Source: Dryas octopetala (lineage: Eukaryota; Streptophyta; Magnoliopsida; Rosales; Rosaceae). Taken from it: a stretch of DNA of 64,000 nucleotides. Under the pieces are notes generated by a model. It was not told the origin of the DNA. It saw only the letters and a program-made list of their open reading frames with translations, and did not search any database. The DNA lies in the NCBI GenBank assembly GCA_963921425.1, contig OY992837.1:11195896-11259895 (forward strand), given 5' to 3'. The first letter of the stretch is position 1. Each line of letters starts with the position of its first letter. Below are positions 1-10,860 of this stretch, one piece after another. A program made the translations under genes and the position numbers.

Positions 1-558
1 GAAATAGATCTGGTATGTTATTCTTATAATATATAACTATATGTATATTCTAACTTTGAGGGTCATTCAATCTATTACTTATTTTTTGAACTGATTGATT
101 GATTCCTATTTGTAAAATCATTGAATGAACCTCTGCTTGACTATTATTGAAGAACTTCTTTGTTCGCCGTGCACCATCAAGTTCTCTGCACTTGTTTCTT
201 TTATGACATAACAAGGGCTAAGATGAAAGCTAATGTGGTTCTGAAAGTGGTTCCTTAATTTTCTATTTAGTAATTATTTTTTGGGACTACAGAATGTTTA
301 AGTAATGGTTAAATTAGTCCCTGTACGTGCAAAGACCAAAATAATCCCCCCCTCATTTACAGTTCAATTTAAATGAATTTTGCATTAGAATTTGAATGGT
401 TATTGAGGATTTGCTATGCAGCCTATGCCTTTGGTGAAAGTCCATGTACAGCTCAATTTCTTATGGAGGATTTGTATTCAGTAAGTGCAGCAAACTTGTA
501 ATATAAACATATGAAAAACAACATTCTCTTGTTCTCTAAACAGTAAATTTGGACTGGA
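1..558. other. Intergenic, no gene recognised
   Basis: AT-rich sequence without an ORF of recognisable product on either strand. No RNA gene, promoter or clear repeat was found. It ends at the 9-bp target duplication of the foldback element that follows. Confidence 0.5.
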
Positions 559-567
559 GAGCTGTTA

Positions 568-1414
568 GGGGGGCTGTTCAGACCACCCAAACTTACTAAG
601 TTGACCACCCCATTCAAATTTTATCCCTTTTGGCCCATTTTGCCCCTGCATAAAAAAAAAACCCACCCCTCCAATTTTGGCCGGCCACCACTCCCCGCCG
701 CCGGCGCAACCCACCCCCTCCCCATGGCCGGCGCGACCCCCTCTCCCCACCGCCGGCGCGACCCACCCCTCCCCATCGCCGGCGCGACCCCCCCTCCCCT
801 GGCCCGATCTCCTTCTCTTTCTCTTCCCTCTCTCTGCCATCTTCTCTCTCTCCCCTCTGTCTGCCTCCCTCCCTCACCGGACCACCATGGGTGGCCGGCG
901 CGACCCCATAGACCTCCAGATCGGGGGTGGGGGATGGGTGCGACGGGGGCTGGGGCTGGGGTGTGCGACGGGGGCTGGGCTTGGGGTGAGGGGTGGGGGC
1001 GGGCAGACTGGGGATGGGTGTGACGGGGGCTGGGGCTGGGGGGTGCGACGGGGGCTGGGCTTGGAGTGAGGGGTGCGGGCGGGCTGGGGATGGGTGCGAC
1101 GGCGGCAGGCTTGGTGTGAGGGGGTGCGGGCGGGCTGGGGAGGGGCTGGCTGGGTAGGGGTGGGCTGGCTGGGTGGGGGCGGGCTGGGGAGGGGAGGGGA
1201 GGGGATGGGTGGGGGAGGAGAAGAGGAGGGGAGATGCGGTGGGAAGGGGAGGGGTCGCGCCGGCGGTGGGGTTGCACCGGCGGCGGGGAGAGGTGGCTGG
1301 CCAAAATTTGGAGAATGGGCATGCAGGGGCAAAATGGTCAAAAATGGGCAAAATTTTAGGGGGGTGGTCAACTCAGCAAAATAGGGTGGTGTGAATAGCC
1401 CCCCCCCCTCGGCC
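568..1414. mobile_element. Non-autonomous Mutator-like (MULE) foldback element
   Basis: An 847-bp element flanked by a perfect 9-bp direct repeat, GAGCTGTTA, at 559-567 and 1415-1423. The ends are long inverted repeats: the left arm starts GGGGGGCTGTTCAGACCACC and the complement of the right end reads GGGGGCTATTCACACCACCC after a short G-rich lead. Matching continues inward for at least 150 bp (both arms carry TTGACCACCCC, TTTTGCCCCTGCAT and a CCGCCGGCG block). A 9-bp duplication with long terminal repeats is the Mutator signature. The left half is C-rich and the right half G-rich on this strand, as expected for a foldback. There is no transposase; the long ORFs across it are low-complexity Pro/Arg/Gly and not genes. 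Confidence 0.85.
920..1260 (+). repeat. G-run tandem array in the MULE core, G-quadruplex potential
   Basis: Degenerate repeats of GGGTGCGACGGGGGCTGGG and GGGGCTGGGG, later GGGCTGGCTGGG and GGGGAGGGG. Runs of three to five Gs occur every 5-10 bases, so the plus strand could form G-quadruplexes. It is one arm of the foldback; the C-rich counterpart lies at about 700-890. Confidence 0.6.
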
Positions 1415-1423
1415 GAGCTGTTA

Positions 1424-2267
1424 TTCTCCAAACCCATAAACAAGAGCTGAATCACCCTCCCTGGGCCCAATGGAATTTTATAAAGCCCATAAATCCAACT
1501 AGGCCCAGAATGAGAGTAGTAAATAAAGAAAGTCCTATCTGGTATTAGTAGTGACTAGTGAGCTATATATATCTATGCAGATAGGAACTTTCATTATTGC
1601 TGAGAAATTTCTCATATTAGTTGCAGAGATGTTGAGTACCTATGCCATACTCTACAATGGTGGTAGTTGCAGACCTCCAATCGATATCCTATATACACAC
1701 ACTGGCACACTGCTACCTCCTAATTCCAGTAGCTTCTTTCTGTTCTTTGCCTTTACAAAAAGCTTTGTCACCACGGATCTCTGGATCAATTCTCATTGTC
1801 ACATTTTTATGGTTAATAACAATATCAACTTTGACAACAAGCCATGTGCATAACATAAAGTTCCAATGGCACTCATCTTAGTCATCTACTATCCTTGAAG
1901 AAAAACGTTCAAGTCCCAACAGATGATATTACTCCAATCTGTTCAAGCTTGGGAGGCAAATGCATCCGCAAACTAATTACATGAAAAATATATGCAATTA
2001 TGATAAAAATTTATCTAGTGTATATATTTTGTGTGTTTATCTCTTTCATCACGTGATAATTCAGATGTTAATTCAAATGATCATCAAAGAGATAAACACA
2101 ATAAATATACACAACTGTTATTATACAAAAGTTTTGAATCATAGAAGAGAGTAATAGTAATGTATAAATAAATAACTATATTTAAATCATTCTCTATTTG
2201 CACCCTGTATAAAAGCAGAGTGATGAGTATATTGACTTCAAACTTTTAAAAGCAGCCGAAATTCCAA
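1424..2267 (+). promoter_or_regulatory. Upstream region of the GH28 gene with TATA box
   Basis: No coding sequence is recognised. A good TATA box, TATAAAAG, lies at 2208-2215, 53 nt before the ATG at 2268, so a short 5' leader is likely. The rest is AT-rich flank. Confidence 0.5.
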
Positions 2268-3142
2268 ATGGCCATTCCCCCACCTCCTCCACTCCTCATC
2301 CAACCAATCACTGTCTTCTTCTTCTTCTTCTTCCTCTTTTTATTTCCTCTCATCCAATCCCAATCCCACTCCGCCACGTCACCCATCATCGAACTCCCCA
2401 CCACCCCCACCACCGTCTCCGTCACCGCATTCGGCGCCGCGGGAGACGGCGTCCGCTACGACACCTCCGCCATCCAATCCGCCATCGACAGCTGTCCTCC
2501 CGCCACTACCACGCCCTGCCACGTCACCTTCCCTTCTCCAGGCACCTACCTGACGGCCACGATCCACCTCAAATCCGGCGTCGTATTGGACATCGAAGAA
2601 GGCGCTAAGATCCTGGGCGGGCCGAGGCTGGAGGACTACCCTCGCGAGCAGCGGAGGTGGTACGTGGTGCTGGCGGAGAACGCCAGCGACGTCGGGATCA
2701 CCGGCGGCGGAGTGGTGGACGGGCAGGGCCTGGAGTTCGTGAAGAGGTTCGATGCGAGGAAGAACGTGATGGTGAGCTGGAACTGGACCGGTGCTTGCTT
2801 GGGGGACGAGTGCCGGCCCAGACTCGTCGGCTTCATTGGCTGTCGAAACGTCAAGCTTTCCAATCTTCAGTTGCGTCAGCCCGCTTATTGGTGGTGCGTT
2901 TTCTTAATTACCAATTTTTTTTTTATTTTACGTTTTTTAATATATTCTTAATTTCATTATGGCATTATCTTCTAATTTACATATATATATATATAAAATG
3001 ATAAACATTCAACATATGGATATTGTCATTATTGAATGGTTCAATTATTGAGATTTGTCGCTATAGCCTATTAGCTAAAGTTACAAGTCACACAGCCATA
3101 TACAGTGTCACCCTAAGTTACAAATCACACTCAACCTTATAC

Positions 3143-3240
3143 AATGTCACTCGAATGACCATTTGGTCTAGTGGCAATCAGTCTGTCTCTACTATGTGGG
3201 AGGAGATTCTGAATTCAAATATCATGTACAACAGTTATTG
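3143..3240 (+). repeat. Possible tRNA-derived SINE fragment in intron 1
   Basis: The stretch contains TTTGGTCTAGTGGCAATCAG, like a tRNA A box, and further on GAGATTCTGAATTCAAATATC-like sequence resembling a decayed B box. This layout is common in plant SINEs. There is no clear 3' tail or target duplication, so the call is weak. Confidence 0.3.
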
Positions 3241-3296
3241 CTAATTAAGAGAAAAATATAATCACTTGTTTCCTTTAAGTTTTTTTTTTTTTACAC

Positions 3297-3673
3297 TTTT
3301 GGTACTCAAATTTTGTTCCGTTCCCCAATTAAGTATCTAAACTAGCTTTTGAATCTAATAAGTTATAAATCCTAATTTTGTTTTTTAAATTAAGAGAAGT
3401 TGTCATGTACAAATTGATTATATAAACTATGTTTTTGTACCTAATAAGTTTGTATCCTAATTTAGTAAAAGTTGTCTCGTGCAATGCACATGAATAGGCT
3501 TAATTACCTTTAGGAATGTGGTCATGGAAAATGCACATGACTACTTCTGTTAATTTGATTGACAAAATTAGGATTTACGACTGATTAGATACAAAATCAT
3601 AGTTTAGGTACTCAATTAGAGAAAATTTGAATTTAGGTCCCAAATGGGGACACATATCAAAGTTTGGTTACCA
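3297..3673. repeat. Foldback MITE-like repeat in GH28 intron 1
   Basis: The left arm (TTGGTACTCAAATTTTG, AAGTATCTAAACTA, TAAATCCTAATTTTG) is matched in reverse complement by the right arm ending at about 3673 (CAAAATTAGGATTTACGA, TAGTTTAGGTACT, CAAAGTTTGGTTACC). The arms are roughly 110 bp. It has no coding capacity. Confidence 0.5.
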
Positions 3674-4411
3674 AAAATAAATTAAAGTCTTTCAACTATT
3701 TGTACCACATTTTCGGACCGCATTCTCAATCACTTCACATCTGTTAAGGCTGTGGTTAGGTTGACTATTATGTTCTTTAGTTGTACAACATTGAACTCTA
3801 GCCATGTATCTGATGGACACATTGCATGATTGCAGCTTGCACATTGTACAGTGTGAGAACATTTCCATTCAAGATGTTTCAATTTATGGAGATTTTAATA
3901 CACCCAACAATGATGGGATAGATATTGAGGATTCGAATAATACAGTCATTACTAGATGCCATATCGATACCGGAGATGATGCTATCTGTCCAAAGACATA
4001 CACTGGCCCCCCTTTATAACTTAACAGTAACAGATTCTTGGATTCGAACAAAGTCTTCAGCCATCAAACTTGGTAGTGCTAGTTGGTTCGATTTTAAGGG
4101 TCTGGTGTTCGACAATATCACTATTGTAGATTCTCATAGAGGGCTGGCATTCCAAATACGCGATGGAGGTAAATAATATTCACTAGCATTTCTTGCATTA
4201 TTGTCATGACCATGGAATGGAGATCGGTGCATTTTTCACCATTACAATCTGCTTATCAAAGTAATTGATGAGATTGTTTGAACCTAAGCTTGAACTTTTA
4301 ATATAGAACTTGCAGACTAATCTCTTGGTGCTAGCTTAGCGCTAGTTTGTATGCAAATTGGTCAGCTTTCTGAAAGTTTGCATATATTGATATGAACTTA
4401 TTTATACTGGG

Positions 4412-4506
4412 CGCAGCAGCAGGTCAGTTACTGTCAGCCGTAGATGCATGTGGGTCTCACAGTAGGTCTCGCGTGCATCAACTGTTGACAGCAGCTGACG
4501 CAGCAT
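4412..4506. repeat. Short GC-rich imperfect palindrome in GH28 intron 2
   Basis: The left side GCAGCAGGTCAGTTACTGTC pairs imperfectly with the right side GACAGCAGCTGACGCAGC, around a centre containing GATGCATGTGGGTCT and GTCTCGCGTGCATC. It is probably a small foldback element. Confidence 0.4.
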
Positions 4507-5026
4507 GAGGACTTTCCTAAACAAACTTTTTTTTTTTCTGTGGTTTGTATGACTGTCTTCAAAGTTGAATCAACCAACAAATTGGTTTAACTAAGTAGCA
4601 ACTGGACTTGGTAACTGTTTAATAGCTGATTTCAGCTAGCTTTAATAGCTTTCTCAGTACAATGAGACAACTAATTATTCACCTTGTGCAGGAAATGTGA
4701 GCGATGTTACCTTCTCAAACATTAACATCAGCACAAGATACTATGACCCATCCTGGTGGGGAAGAGCAGAGCCTATTTATGTTACTACTTGTCCGCGAGA
4801 CTCAGATTCAAAGGAGGGTTCAATCTCTAACCTAATCTTCGTTAACATCACTTCAATTTCCGAAAATGGTGTATTCCTTATCAGGTTCTAAAGGTGGGCT
4901 TCTTAGTGATTTGAGATTCATTAACTTGAATCTGACTTACAGAAGATGGACCAACTATGCTGGTGGGTTGGTAGACTACAGACCAGGGTGCCAGGGACTG
5001 GTTAATCACAGCACAGCTGGCATCAT

Positions 5027-5034
5027 CATGGAAC
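5027..5034. repeat. 8-bp target-site duplication of hAT copy A, left
   Basis: CATGGAAC, repeated exactly at 10853-10860. The GH28 reading frame crosses this octamer correctly if one copy is kept. Confidence 0.95.
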
Positions 5035-5041
5035 TAGGGCT

Positions 5042-5305
5042 CACCAAATAGCCCAAGGCCCGAAGCCCACCCGAAGCCCGCCCAGCCCATTGGGCCCGAA
5101 GCCCGATGTGGCCCGACATTTGGGCCGGGCCGGCCCGGCCCGAAATTTTTTGGGTTGGGCTTGGGCCATCCCCTTGAAGCCCACGGCCCGCCCAAAGCCC
5201 GGCCCGCTTAGGCCCGCTCAAAGCCCGCCCAAAGCCCGGTCCAAAGCCCGGCCCGAAGCCCAAAGCCCAAAGCCCAAAGCCCGAAGCCCAAAGCCCAAAG
5301 CCCGT
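5042..5305. repeat. Left subterminal GCCC/GGGC array of hAT copy A
   Basis: Dense degenerate repeats of AAGCCCGAAGCCC, GGCCCGCCCA and GGCCGGGCCGGCCC. Transposases of hAT elements typically bind short motifs repeated near the ends, so these are candidate transposase-binding sites (inference). Confidence 0.7.
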
Positions 5306-5344
5306 TTAATATCTTCAATAAAAAAAATATAGGATTTTGGCTAT

Positions 5345-5405
5345 GTTCTAAATCGAACTTGAGACCTCATAGAACAAATTTCAACTCTCAACCAACTGAG
5401 CTAAC
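5345..5405 (-). repeat. tRNA-like sequence inside hAT copy A
   Basis: Read on the minus strand it gives GTTAGCTCAGTTGGTTGAGA, like a tRNA D arm and A box, then GAGGTCTCAAGTTCGATTTA, like a T arm and B box. The acceptor stem is not formed, so it is not a working tRNA gene; it could be an internal pol III promoter remnant. The same sequence is in copy B at 17801-17861. Confidence 0.5.
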
Positions 5406-5711
5406 TAGTTTATTTGTCTAATTGGTGAATCATAACATATTTAATAGGTTTTTCGTTTGTTTATTCTAATAAATTATTAATATGTTTATTAAGTTATTAT
5501 AATTCTATAATGTTAGTAAATACTAAATAGTAATAGTGTAAACTATACTATGTAAGTATGTAATACCATAAATAATAAACTTTTAAAATTATATACAACA
5601 TTACAAATTTACAACTATAATAAAACATAAATGTATATGTGCATATACAATTTTTATAATACAACTATAATTGAAGTTATTAAACCATGATGGCATGATT
5701 GTTCATTACTT

Positions 5712-6660
5712 TAACAATTTGAACCGTTCATTTTATATGTTGATAGTCAAATATCATCCTTACAAAAAATCGGTCGAATCGGAATTCATTTACTCGTTCG
5801 ATTATCATTAAAAAAACCATGATCGTTAATTAATTCGACCATCATTACGTCATTTTTAACATCTTTGATTGAGCTAATTTTTTGCAAGCAATCTCTTTGA
5901 GTGGGGAACTAAAACTTGAACGGTTCGGATCGTTGAAAACACGATCGATATATGAGCTTCTACATATAAATACACTTGAAGAGTTGAAGAGTATAATTCT
6001 AATAACTTTATCGTTGAAACCTTATTGTTTTCATAATTGTGAAGACCACAATGTGATTTCAACAATCTGAACCGTTCATTTTCTATATTCATAGTCAAAG
6101 ATCATCCTTACAAAAAATCAGCAAAATCGGAATTCATCTACCCATTCGATTATCATTAGAAAAACAACGATCGTTCATTAATTCGACCACCGTTACGTCA
6201 TTTTTACATCTCTGATTGAGCTAATTTTTTGCAAGGGATTCTCTTTGAGTGGGGAACTAAAACTTGAACGGTTCGGGATCGTTGAAAACACGATCGATAT
6301 ATGAGCTTCTACATATAAATACACTTGAAGAGTTGAAGAGTATAATTTTAATAACTTTCTCGTTGAAACCTTATTGTTTTCATAATTGTGAAGACCACAA
6401 CGTGATTTCAACAATCTGAACCGTTCATTTTCTATATTCATAGTCAAAGATCATCCTTACAAAAAATCAGCAAAATCGGAATTCATCTACCCATTCGATT
6501 ATCATTAGAAAAACAACGATCGTTCATTAATTCGACCACCGTTACGTCATTTTTACATCTCCGATCGAGCTAATTTTTTGCATGAATTATTTTTGAGTGA
6601 GAAATTAAAATTTGAACGGTTCAGATCGTTAAAAACACAATTGCATCATTTGTTTATAAA
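5712..6660 (+). repeat. About 2.7 tandem copies of a 348-bp repeat in hAT copy A
   Basis: The motif GAACCGTTCA recurs at 5721, 6069 and 6418, a period of 348-349 bp, and the sequence between copies is over 90% alike by eye. Each unit contains TCATCCTTACAAAAAATC, TTCGACCA(C/T)C(G/A)TTACGTCA and TATATGAGCTTCTACATATA. The third unit is partial. The ORFs through it are short and are not genes. Confidence 0.85.
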
Positions 6661-6715
6661 ACATATGTAATAAAATATATAATAAAGCATATATTACACA
6701 TGTAATAAAATTAAA

Positions 6716-6812
6716 AAATCCAAACCCCATCCAAACCCCATCCAAACCCCATCCAAACCCTGAAACCCCATCCAAACGGACCAAACCCCATCCAAACCCC
6801 TAAGCCCAAACC
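6716..6812 (+). repeat. Short CCAAACCCCAT tandem repeat in hAT copy A
   Basis: Several units of CCAAACCCCATCCAAACCCC with one or two variants. They resemble, but are not, the plant telomere repeat. They lie between the 348-bp repeats and the likely transposase leader. Confidence 0.7.
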
Positions 6813-7033
6813 CCAAAATACCCTAAACTAATAAAATATTAAACCCTAAGTCATAAGTATATAAACGTCTCACACTCTCACTGTCTCACACTTTCACTAT
6901 AACCCTAACTCTCAACAGTCGCCGCCTCCTTCACACTCTCAACATCAGTCATCAGTGATCTGTGATCTCGCCAAACTTCACACTCTCAAAGTCTCAAACT
7001 TCTCACTTCTCAAACCCTCTCGGCCTCTCCATC

Positions 7034-7330
7034 ATCACCATCATCACTCTCGCCATCTCGCCACCTCGCCATCTCGCCATCCACCTCGCCACCTCGCCAT
7101 CTCGCCACCTCCGCCTCGCCATCTCGCCATCCACCTCGCCACCTCGCCATCTCGCCACCTCGCCATCTCGCCATCTCGCCACCTCGCCATCTCGCCATCT
7201 CGCCATCCACCTCGCCATCTCGCCATCCACCCTCTCGGCCTAACCCCTAAGGCCCTAACCCCATCTCGCCATCTCGCCATCTCGCCACCCTAACCCCGAT
7301 TCACCATCTCGCCACCCTAACCCCTTCAAC
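7034..7330 (+). repeat. CTCGCCATC/CTCGCCACC minisatellite in hAT copy A
   Basis: Nine-base units CTCGCCATC and CTCGCCACC, sometimes with an extra CAC. All six frames give repetitive His/Arg/Ser or Ala/Arg/Trp/Asp peptides with no family resemblance. It lies 5' of the transposase and may be transcribed leader. Confidence 0.75.
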
Positions 7331-8105
7331 ATCAGACTCTCAGACCCTCTCGGCCTCTCCTAGGGTTCACTCAGTCTCAGCCTCTCTCCATCATCACCAT
7401 CATCACCGATTCACCATCTCGCCACCCCCAACTCCGATCGAACCCAGGCTACCTAGCAACCCAGCCTCTCTCCAGAAAGCAAGCCCAACCCACCAACTCC
7501 GATCGATCGGACTCGATCCGATCAATTAATGATCAGATCGAGATCTGAACTGCGATCGGATAGTTGATAGCACTATCGCTCAGACAGTCCGAGCACCACC
7601 GCAACGCCACCTTCGCACCAGCGACTCCGCCGCAAGCTCCCTGCCAGTTTGTCTCCCTTTGCGTGTAACTGTGTAAGTGTAAGTCATTTTCCTGCCAGTT
7701 TGCCTCCCTTTGTCATTTTTGTGATTTCAGCAAAAAATTCATCACTGTTTCACTAATTGTGTTTTTTTTTTGTTGTGTGTGTAGCTGTGGTGAAGATTAA
7801 TAGCTTGTGGTGAAGCTGTCCTGTGTAGGAGTTGGCCTCTTGTGTTGGTGCTGGTGCTGGCTGCTGTGTGAGTGGCAAATGGCAATTTGCTGAATTTCAG
7901 TTATTTGCATTTTGCTGGTATTTTTTTTATGATAAGATCTGGTGTTTATGATAAGATCTGGTGTTTATTTGCAGTTTGCTGGTATTTTTTTTTGCTGGTA
8001 GTGTTATTTGCAGTTTGCTGGTATTTTTTTGCTGATAGTGTTATTTGCTGGTATTTATTTGCTGGTAGTGTTATTTGCTGGTTATTTGTTGGTAGTTTTT
8101 TTAGG

Positions 8106-10182
8106 ATGTCTACTCACCCAGAGTCTAGTGTAATTGGAATCCATGAATCCATTGGTTCCCCCCCATCCACCCCAATCTAATTCTATTCCTAAATCCAGTA
8201 GAAGTGAAGTGTGGAACTGGTTTGAAAAAGTTGTTGAAATTGAAAATGGTAAATCTGTTACAAAAGCAAAATGTGCAATATGTGGAAAAAAATTAGATGC
8301 AGTTCTTCAAATGGTACTACTCATTTAGCTCGTCATTATAGGAAACATCTTGAAAGCCAAAATGTTAATATTGGTAATCAAATGCTTTTACAATCAAATG
8401 CTGCTGGTAATTTGTCAAATTTTGTTTATAAAGAGGAAAATGCTCGAAAAGAAGTAGTTGATTTTATAGTTAGGGCAGAATTACCTTTTACCTTCGTGGA
8501 AAACATGATTTTAAAGGAATGATTCAAAGAGGCTTTACTCCACAATATAAAGGAATTTCTGCCACAACTTGTAAAAGGGATGTTATGAAACTGTTGTTGA
8601 AGGAAAATCTCAATTGCTGTCTTATTTTGAAAAATATGAAGGCAGAATTTGTTTGACTTCTGATGTTTGGTCTTCTAGACAAAAAATTGGGTTTTATGTC
8701 ATTAACTGCTCACTTCATTGATGCTGATTGGAATTTAAATAAAAGGATTATTTGTTTTAAAATGATTGAGTATCCACACAGTGGACAGTCACTTGCAACT
8801 CATATACATGAGGAACTCAACTCTTGGCGTATCCACAATAAATTTTTTCAATTACACTAGATAATGCTTCAAATAATGATGTTTGTTGCTGATTTGCTGC
8901 CTTTATATCTTATGATTGATGATGTGCCTAGACAAATGTTTTCATGTGCGTTGTTGTGCTCATGTTATGAACCTGATTGTGCAAGATGGTTTGGCTATTT
9001 TAGGTCCTTCTATTGATAAAATTGTTGCAATTGTGCGTAGTTTGAATTCTTCAAATAAGAGACATGAAATTTGGAAAAAATGTTGTGTTGATGTTCGTTT
9101 GGATAAGAGAAACATAGACAATGATGTTCCTCATAGGTGGAATTCCACATATGCATTGTTAGAAGTAGCGATTCAATATAAAGCTGCCTTGCATAGATAT
9201 GTTCAGACAATAAATCAATCAACTAGAAGTTCTACTTTACCGATTCCATCTGAACATGATTGGCTTGTTGCTCAGTTTGTTTGTGGTTTTTTAAAGACTT
9301 TTGATTCTTCAACAAAAATATTATGTGGTGTGTATTATCCCTACTTCTAGTCGTGTGCTGACTTGTTTGATTGATATTCATTGTGCATTTCAATCATATT
9401 CTCATATTAATGCATTTGAAACTGCTATGGTTGCTATGAAAAGTAAATTTGATAAATATTGGGCAACTTTTCCTAAATTGTTTTGTTTTGCTACTGTTAT
9501 GGATCCTAGGTTCAAAAATTTGGGCAATTAGTGAGTGGTTAAATGTTATTGGTTGTGAGGAAGATGACATAAAGGTAAAGGTAGATGAAATTAAGTCTTC
9601 TCTGTTTAAATTGTATGACCATTACAAGACTAATGTGCCTGCTGCATCATCACGAAACTCTACTGAAACCACAACTAATCCTCAAAGTACTGTTTCTGGT
9701 AGTACTAGTTCTTCCCCAATTTCTATTCCTAACTTTCAAACAGTGCTATGAGAGCCTTGAAAATGGCAAAGGTGCAATCCTCTGTTTGTTCTACTTCTGA
9801 TTTGCAATACTATCTTGATGCACCGGTTTTAGATGATGTTGATGAAACTGCATTTTCTGTTTTGGGATGGTGGAAATCACATGATACACAATATCCTGTG
9901 CTTTCCATCATGGCCCGTGATTTGCTAACTGTTCCAGCTTCAACTGTTGCATCCGAAGCTGCTTTTAGTGCAGGTGGTAGAGTGGTATCGGAGAAGAGGG
10001 CTAGCTTGAGTCCGAACACTATAGAAGCTCTAATCTGCGTCAAAGATTGGCGCTTAGCTGAGGCAAGAATGCAAGAGGCTGCTCAAGAGGAGGATTGGGC
10101 AGAGGATCTAATGAATATCAAGCTATCAAGACCTGAATTTGTTGAAGAAGAGAGCCTTTCCCCTGCTGAATCAGCCACCTGA
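8106..10182 (+). pseudogene. hAT transposase, frameshifted copy (RICESLEEPER-like)
   Basis: Colinear with the intact transposase of copy B (13021-15099) from MSTHPES to the stop, but interrupted by about ten small indels: a 2-nt loss near 8167 and 1-nt changes near 8298, 8503, 8593, 8841, 8882, 8941, 9341, 9516 and 9741, mostly in homopolymers. No base substitution was noticed in the parts compared. The BED zinc finger and the C-terminal dimerisation region (about 9810-10080) are still readable in separate frames. Either it is a recently dead copy or the sequence is under-polished; the homopolymer bias favours the second. Confidence 0.85.
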
Positions 10183-10618
10183 TTAACTGATTTTATTTTT
10201 TCAGTTTCACTATTGGTTTGTAATTTGTAAACTCCATAAGGAGTTAAGCACCCATAACTCATAACTGCATATTGTTACTTTTAGTATAATTAAATCAATA
10301 CATTTCAGTTTTGAGGGTTGTGTATGTGCCAACCTAGTTGGGATGTACATGTGAAATGCAAATGATAGATAGGTTGTGTAGGTGCCAACCTAGTTGGGAT
10401 GTACACATTCTATAGTGATGCATTTCCCCCTCTATTTATAATTAAATTATATGTTGTTAACTTGTTAAATTGTGACTTTGAGAGCTGACATTGCAAAATT
10501 TTGGCAAGTTAAAACCAATGAATTAGTCAAAACCAATGAATTAGTATCTGCTAAGTTTTATAACTAGACATAAATTAGGCAATAAATTAAGCAATTTGAG
10601 AAGCCAAAAAAGCCTAAT

Positions 10619-10848
10619 TTGGGCTGCCCGTTCGGGCCTATTGGGCTGCCCGTTCGGGCTAGTCCGGCCCGGCTCTAAAGCCCGTTAGTCTCAAGCCCCG
10701 ATGGGTGGGCTTCGGATTTGTGTATTCAGGCCCAAGCCCAGCCCGGCCCGGCCCGAAAGTTCTGTTGGGCTCTTGTAATTCAAGCCCGAGCCCGGCCCGA
10801 GCCCGAAAGATTGGGCCTGGGCCAGCCCGGCCCGGCCCATTGCCGACC
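10619..10848. repeat. Right subterminal GCCC/GGGC array of hAT copy A
   Basis: Repeats such as GGGCTGCCCGTTCGGGC, AGCCCGGCCCGGCCC and GAGCCCGGCCCGAGCCC. It mirrors the left array. In copy B the matching segment is missing, hidden by the assembly gap. Confidence 0.65.
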
Positions 10849-10852
10849 CCTA

Positions 10853-10860
10853 CATGGAAC
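10853..10860. repeat. 8-bp target-site duplication of hAT copy A, right
   Basis: CATGGAAC, identical to 5027-5034. The GH28 frame resumes right after it as HINGLVVENVDMRW. Confidence 0.95.

Larger units (their letters stand above)
5035..10852 (+). mobile_element. Full-length hAT transposon, copy A (5818 bp)
   Basis: A complete hAT element inserted in the last exon of the GH28 gene. It starts TAGGGCTCACCAAATAGCCC; the complement of the end reads TAGGGGTCGGCAATGGGCCG, giving imperfect TIRs of the usual TAGGG hAT kind. The 8-bp target duplication is perfect. Order inside: GCCC-rich subterminal array, a tRNA-like piece on the minus strand, 348-bp tandem repeats, AAACCCCATCC repeats, a CTCGCC array, transposase on plus, and a second GCCC-rich subterminal array. 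The transposase frame is broken by about ten small indels compared with copy B. Confidence 0.93.

Noticed and set aside
565..1470. Several ORFs of 90-245 codons on both strands in the G/C-rich element
   Set aside because: They translate the foldback repeats into Pro/Ser/Arg/Gly low complexity; overlapping frames on both strands are open for the same reason.
5345..5405. A functional tRNA gene
   Set aside because: The acceptor and anticodon stems do not form; only A- and B-box-like parts are present.
5874..6447. Repeated 60-84 codon ORFs in the 348-bp units
   Set aside because: They recur with each repeat on both strands and match no family; repeat artefact.
6716..6812. Interstitial telomere repeat
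   Set aside because: The unit is CCAAACCCCAT, not CCCTAAA; only a superficial likeness.
6955..7293. ORFs rich in RHLA/SPS or MARWRDGE repeats (also 15914-16252)
   Set aside because: Direct translation of the CTCGCC minisatellite; no domain and no stable frame.
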